This document shows, one piece after another, positions 4,282-5,824 of a stretch of DNA of 5,824 bases (positions are counted from its first letter, which is position 1; every line of letters starts with the position of its first letter). Source of the stretch: GCA-2730975 sp964576585. Lineage in GTDB: Bacteria > Verrucomicrobiota > Verrucomicrobiia > Opitutales > Seribacteraceae. The notes beneath the pieces are model-generated. The model was not told the origin of the DNA, did not search any database, and worked only from the letters and a program-made list of their open reading frames with translations. The stretch is from contig CAZNWO010000192.1 of assembly GCA_964576585.1 (NCBI GenBank), forward strand, positions 1 to 5,824, given 5' to 3'. A program made the position numbers and the translations under genes.

Positions 4282-5824
4282 TGCAAACCTGCCTGCCTGC
4301 GGAAAATCCACTCTAGTCCCGCCACGAGAAAGAGAACAAGAAAGAAAACCCAGTTGTCGGCAAGGCTGACCCGCTCTACCCGCAGCGGAAGCTCTTCTGC
4401 AACCGCAGGCTCCCAGTCGCCGTCGAGGTCCTCGATCTTGAGGTATTTTCCTCCGGTCAACTTGGCCAGCATGCGAAGGTCGCGCTCGTTGTAGGATACG
4501 TCCAGGGCTTCGTCGCCCGTCTCCGCGACGCGGAGAAAGCTTTCGCGCTCCAGCGACTCGCCATCGGGGAAGGAGAGCAGGTAGGTGACCTTGTACTCGC
4601 CGGGAGCTCCCGGCCTGAAGGAACTGGCGTAACGACCGGCAACCGCTCCCTCGGGGTAGAGGTGCACGGTGCGCTCGTAGTCGTCGGGGCCCTCGATGCG
4701 AGCCTCGACCAAGGCATCGCGAGAAGGCTCGAAGTCAGACCCGAGGGCCTCCACCGCAAGGCTTACGGGCTTGCCCCGAAGGCGCGCCTTGGACTCGTCC
4801 TCGAGCCTCAACCTCTCTTCACCTCCCGAACCAAGCCATGCGGAGAGGGCTGTCCAGAACTTCTTGAATTCCTTGCCGCCTTTCACGTCCTTCATGTACC
4901 TCCGCCAGTCATGCGGAGAGCCCCAATACCCCACCCGACCGGCGCCGTAAGCCTGCAGAACGAGCACTGCCTTGCCGTCGGCTCTCGAGACCACCACTCC
5001 GCGGGCGGCAGGATTTTTCTCCTTAACGAAAAAGCCGGGAAGGCGTCCGGGCAGGAAGGGCTTCATCTTGCCCGCCTCGTCCTCGGGAGCGAAAATAGGT
5101 TCCTCCAAGGCGACCAAGCTACGATCTTCCTTGGCCGTGAATTCCTCGACCTCGCGGACGGGGGCAACGCCGCCAAGCTTTTCCCGAGCGAGATCGGCAG
5201 GGCCAAAGAGGAGCAGTCCTCCGCCTCGACGATGGACGAAGCGCTTCAAGCCCTCGACTACGGTGTCGTTGAGATCGGTGAGGGAAGCGGCATCGAGAAT
5301 CACGGTGTCGAAATCCATCCAGAACTCTGGATCGGATGGAAATTCCGACTTCATTTCCTCGCCAAAGGCGTGAAAGATTTTATCGCTCAGGCGAACGAGG
5401 GCCCGAAAGTCGAAACGCTCGTCGCCCGCCAAGGTTCTCTTAAGAAAGGCGTAGAGCGGATTCACCCGGTTGGACAGGTAGAGAGTGGTGACTACCTCGG
5501 GGGGCAGGACGTTGACGAGAAGGGAATCCGTGTCGTTGGAGGGATCTCGATCCCCGGATGGAGGATCTACCTTGAGTCGATACCTGACGGGACCTGCCAC
5601 GTCGGGAACAAGGGGGGCGAAATCGATCCGAAGCTCTTTGCCGGGAGACAAGGTAACGGTGGTCTCGTGGACGGTCTTATCCCCAGCGAAGAGACGAACC
5701 TTCGACTTTACGGCCTCCGCGAAATCATTTCGCACGAGGGCCGAGAGCTTGAGCTCCTCCTTGGCGATTGCGCGAGGCTTGCGATCGGCGAAGCTGATGG
5801 ACAAGTCCCCCGCGGCTCGAGCTT
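4278..5824 (-). CDS. Membrane-anchored GATase1-like protein, C-terminal part (cut by window edge)
   Basis: The gene runs off the right edge: 514 residues are visible and no stop precedes them. A TTG at 5804 is only an internal Leu codon, preceded in frame by ARAAGD. Numbering from that Leu: 12-100 is an Ig/CARDB-like beta domain ending DRDPSNDTDSLLVNVLP. Residues 101-325 resemble a class I glutamine-amidotransferase-like domain, with DFDTVILDAASL (164-175), LKRFVHRRGGGLLLFGP (186-202) and GAGRVGYWGS (287-296). Residues 343-425 are a second Ig-like domain. YNERDLRMLAKLTGGKYLKIEDL (438-460) matches a module common in BatA/VWA-like proteins. Residues 483-499 form a C-terminal transmembrane helix, followed by FRRQAGLQ. 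The visible part has no cysteine, so it cannot use a GATase nucleophile and is probably a binding domain. In the family the missing N-terminus usually holds membrane helices and sometimes a VWA domain, which cannot be checked here. Nearly all of the visible chain before the helix should be extracytoplasmic. Confidence 0.82.
   Translation of the reverse strand, partial: ARAAGDLSISFADRKPRAIAKEELKLSALVRNDFAEAVKSKVRLFAGDKTVHETTVTLSPGKELRIDFAPLVPDVAGPVRYRLKVDPPSGDRDPSNDTDSLLVNVLPPEVVTTLYLSNRVNPLYAFLKRTLAGDERFDFRALVRLSDKIFHAFGEEMKSEFPSDPEFWMDFDTVILDAASLTDLNDTVVEGLKRFVHRRGGGLLLFGPADLAREKLGGVAPVREVEEFTAKEDRSLVALEEPIFAPEDEAGKMKPFLPGRLPGFFVKEKNPAARGVVVSRADGKAVLVLQAYGAGRVGYWGSPHDWRRYMKDVKGGKEFKKFWTALSAWLGSGGEERLRLEDESKARLRGKPVSLAVEALGSDFEPSRDALVEARIEGPDDYERTVHLYPEGAVAGRYASSFRPGAPGEYKVTYLLSFPDGESLERESFLRVAETGDEALDVSYNERDLRMLAKLTGGKYLKIEDLDGDWEPAVAEELPLRVERVSLADNWVFFLVLFLVAGLEWIFRRQAGLQ
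4288..4299 (-). repeat. Three tandem CAGG units at the HEAT ribosome binding site
   Basis: CCTG is repeated three times on the plus strand (CAGG on the coding strand). The repeat lies in the last codons of the GATase1-like gene (RQAG) and supplies the AGG that could pair with 16S rRNA for the HEAT gene. Three units is short, so it may be chance. Confidence 0.5.

Noticed and set aside
4282..4311. GTG at 4311 as the start of the HEAT gene
   Set aside because: It would put ten non-hydrophobic residues ahead of a good signal peptide and lengthen the overlap. ATG 4281 gives the ATGA overlap and a suitable ribosome binding site.
4278..5804. TTG at 5804 as the start of the GATase1-like gene
   Set aside because: The frame stays open to the window edge (preceding residues ARAAGD), and the family normally has a longer N-terminal membrane region.

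Overview
The window looks like a GC-rich bacterial chromosome fragment carrying the downstream half of an envelope-protein operon on the minus strand, with one small plus-strand gene converging on it at the left edge. The protein families suggest the Verrucomicrobiota/Planctomycetota (PVC) group: DUF4159, a large Cys-free glutamine-amidotransferase-like membrane protein, secreted HEAT repeats, MORN_2 repeats, and a TPR family I associate with planctomycetes. This assignment is from memory of the families and no marker gene is present, so it is a moderate-confidence inference.

Layout, in minus-strand transcription order from the right edge. (1) 5824-4278: C-terminal part of a large membrane-anchored protein with an Ig/CARDB-like domain, a GATase1-like domain without cysteine, a second Ig-like domain, a TGG-containing module and one C-terminal transmembrane helix. 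It is cut by the window edge. (2) 4281-2659: exported HEAT-repeat protein of about ten repeats. (3) 2659-1670: exported DUF4159 protein. (4) 1656-1198: single-pass membrane protein with a Pro/Glu-rich cytoplasmic tail and two extracytoplasmic MORN_2-like repeats. (5) 1201-407: exported TPR protein. Three junctions overlap (ATGA, TAATG, ATGA) and the fourth has a 13-nt gap, so the five genes are almost certainly co-transcribed and largely translationally coupled. The promoter must lie to the right of the window. On the plus strand, 4-360 encodes a 118-residue coiled-coil protein with a conserved-looking basic C-terminal motif, convergent with gene 5 across 46 nt.

All five operon products are predicted to act at or outside the cytoplasmic membrane, and most are binding or scaffold folds (Ig, HEAT, MORN, TPR, two probably non-catalytic Rossmann-like domains). 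From family knowledge, proteins like genes 1 and 3 often lie downstream of MoxR AAA+ ATPase, DUF58 and BatA/VWA genes. The window is therefore plausibly the tail of a MoxR/Bat-type envelope operon, with HEAT, MORN and TPR proteins in place of the BatC/BatD/BatE set. That is inference, since no MoxR or VWA gene is visible here. I see no RNA gene, mobile element, CRISPR array or phage gene. No gene-free stretch exceeds 50 bases.
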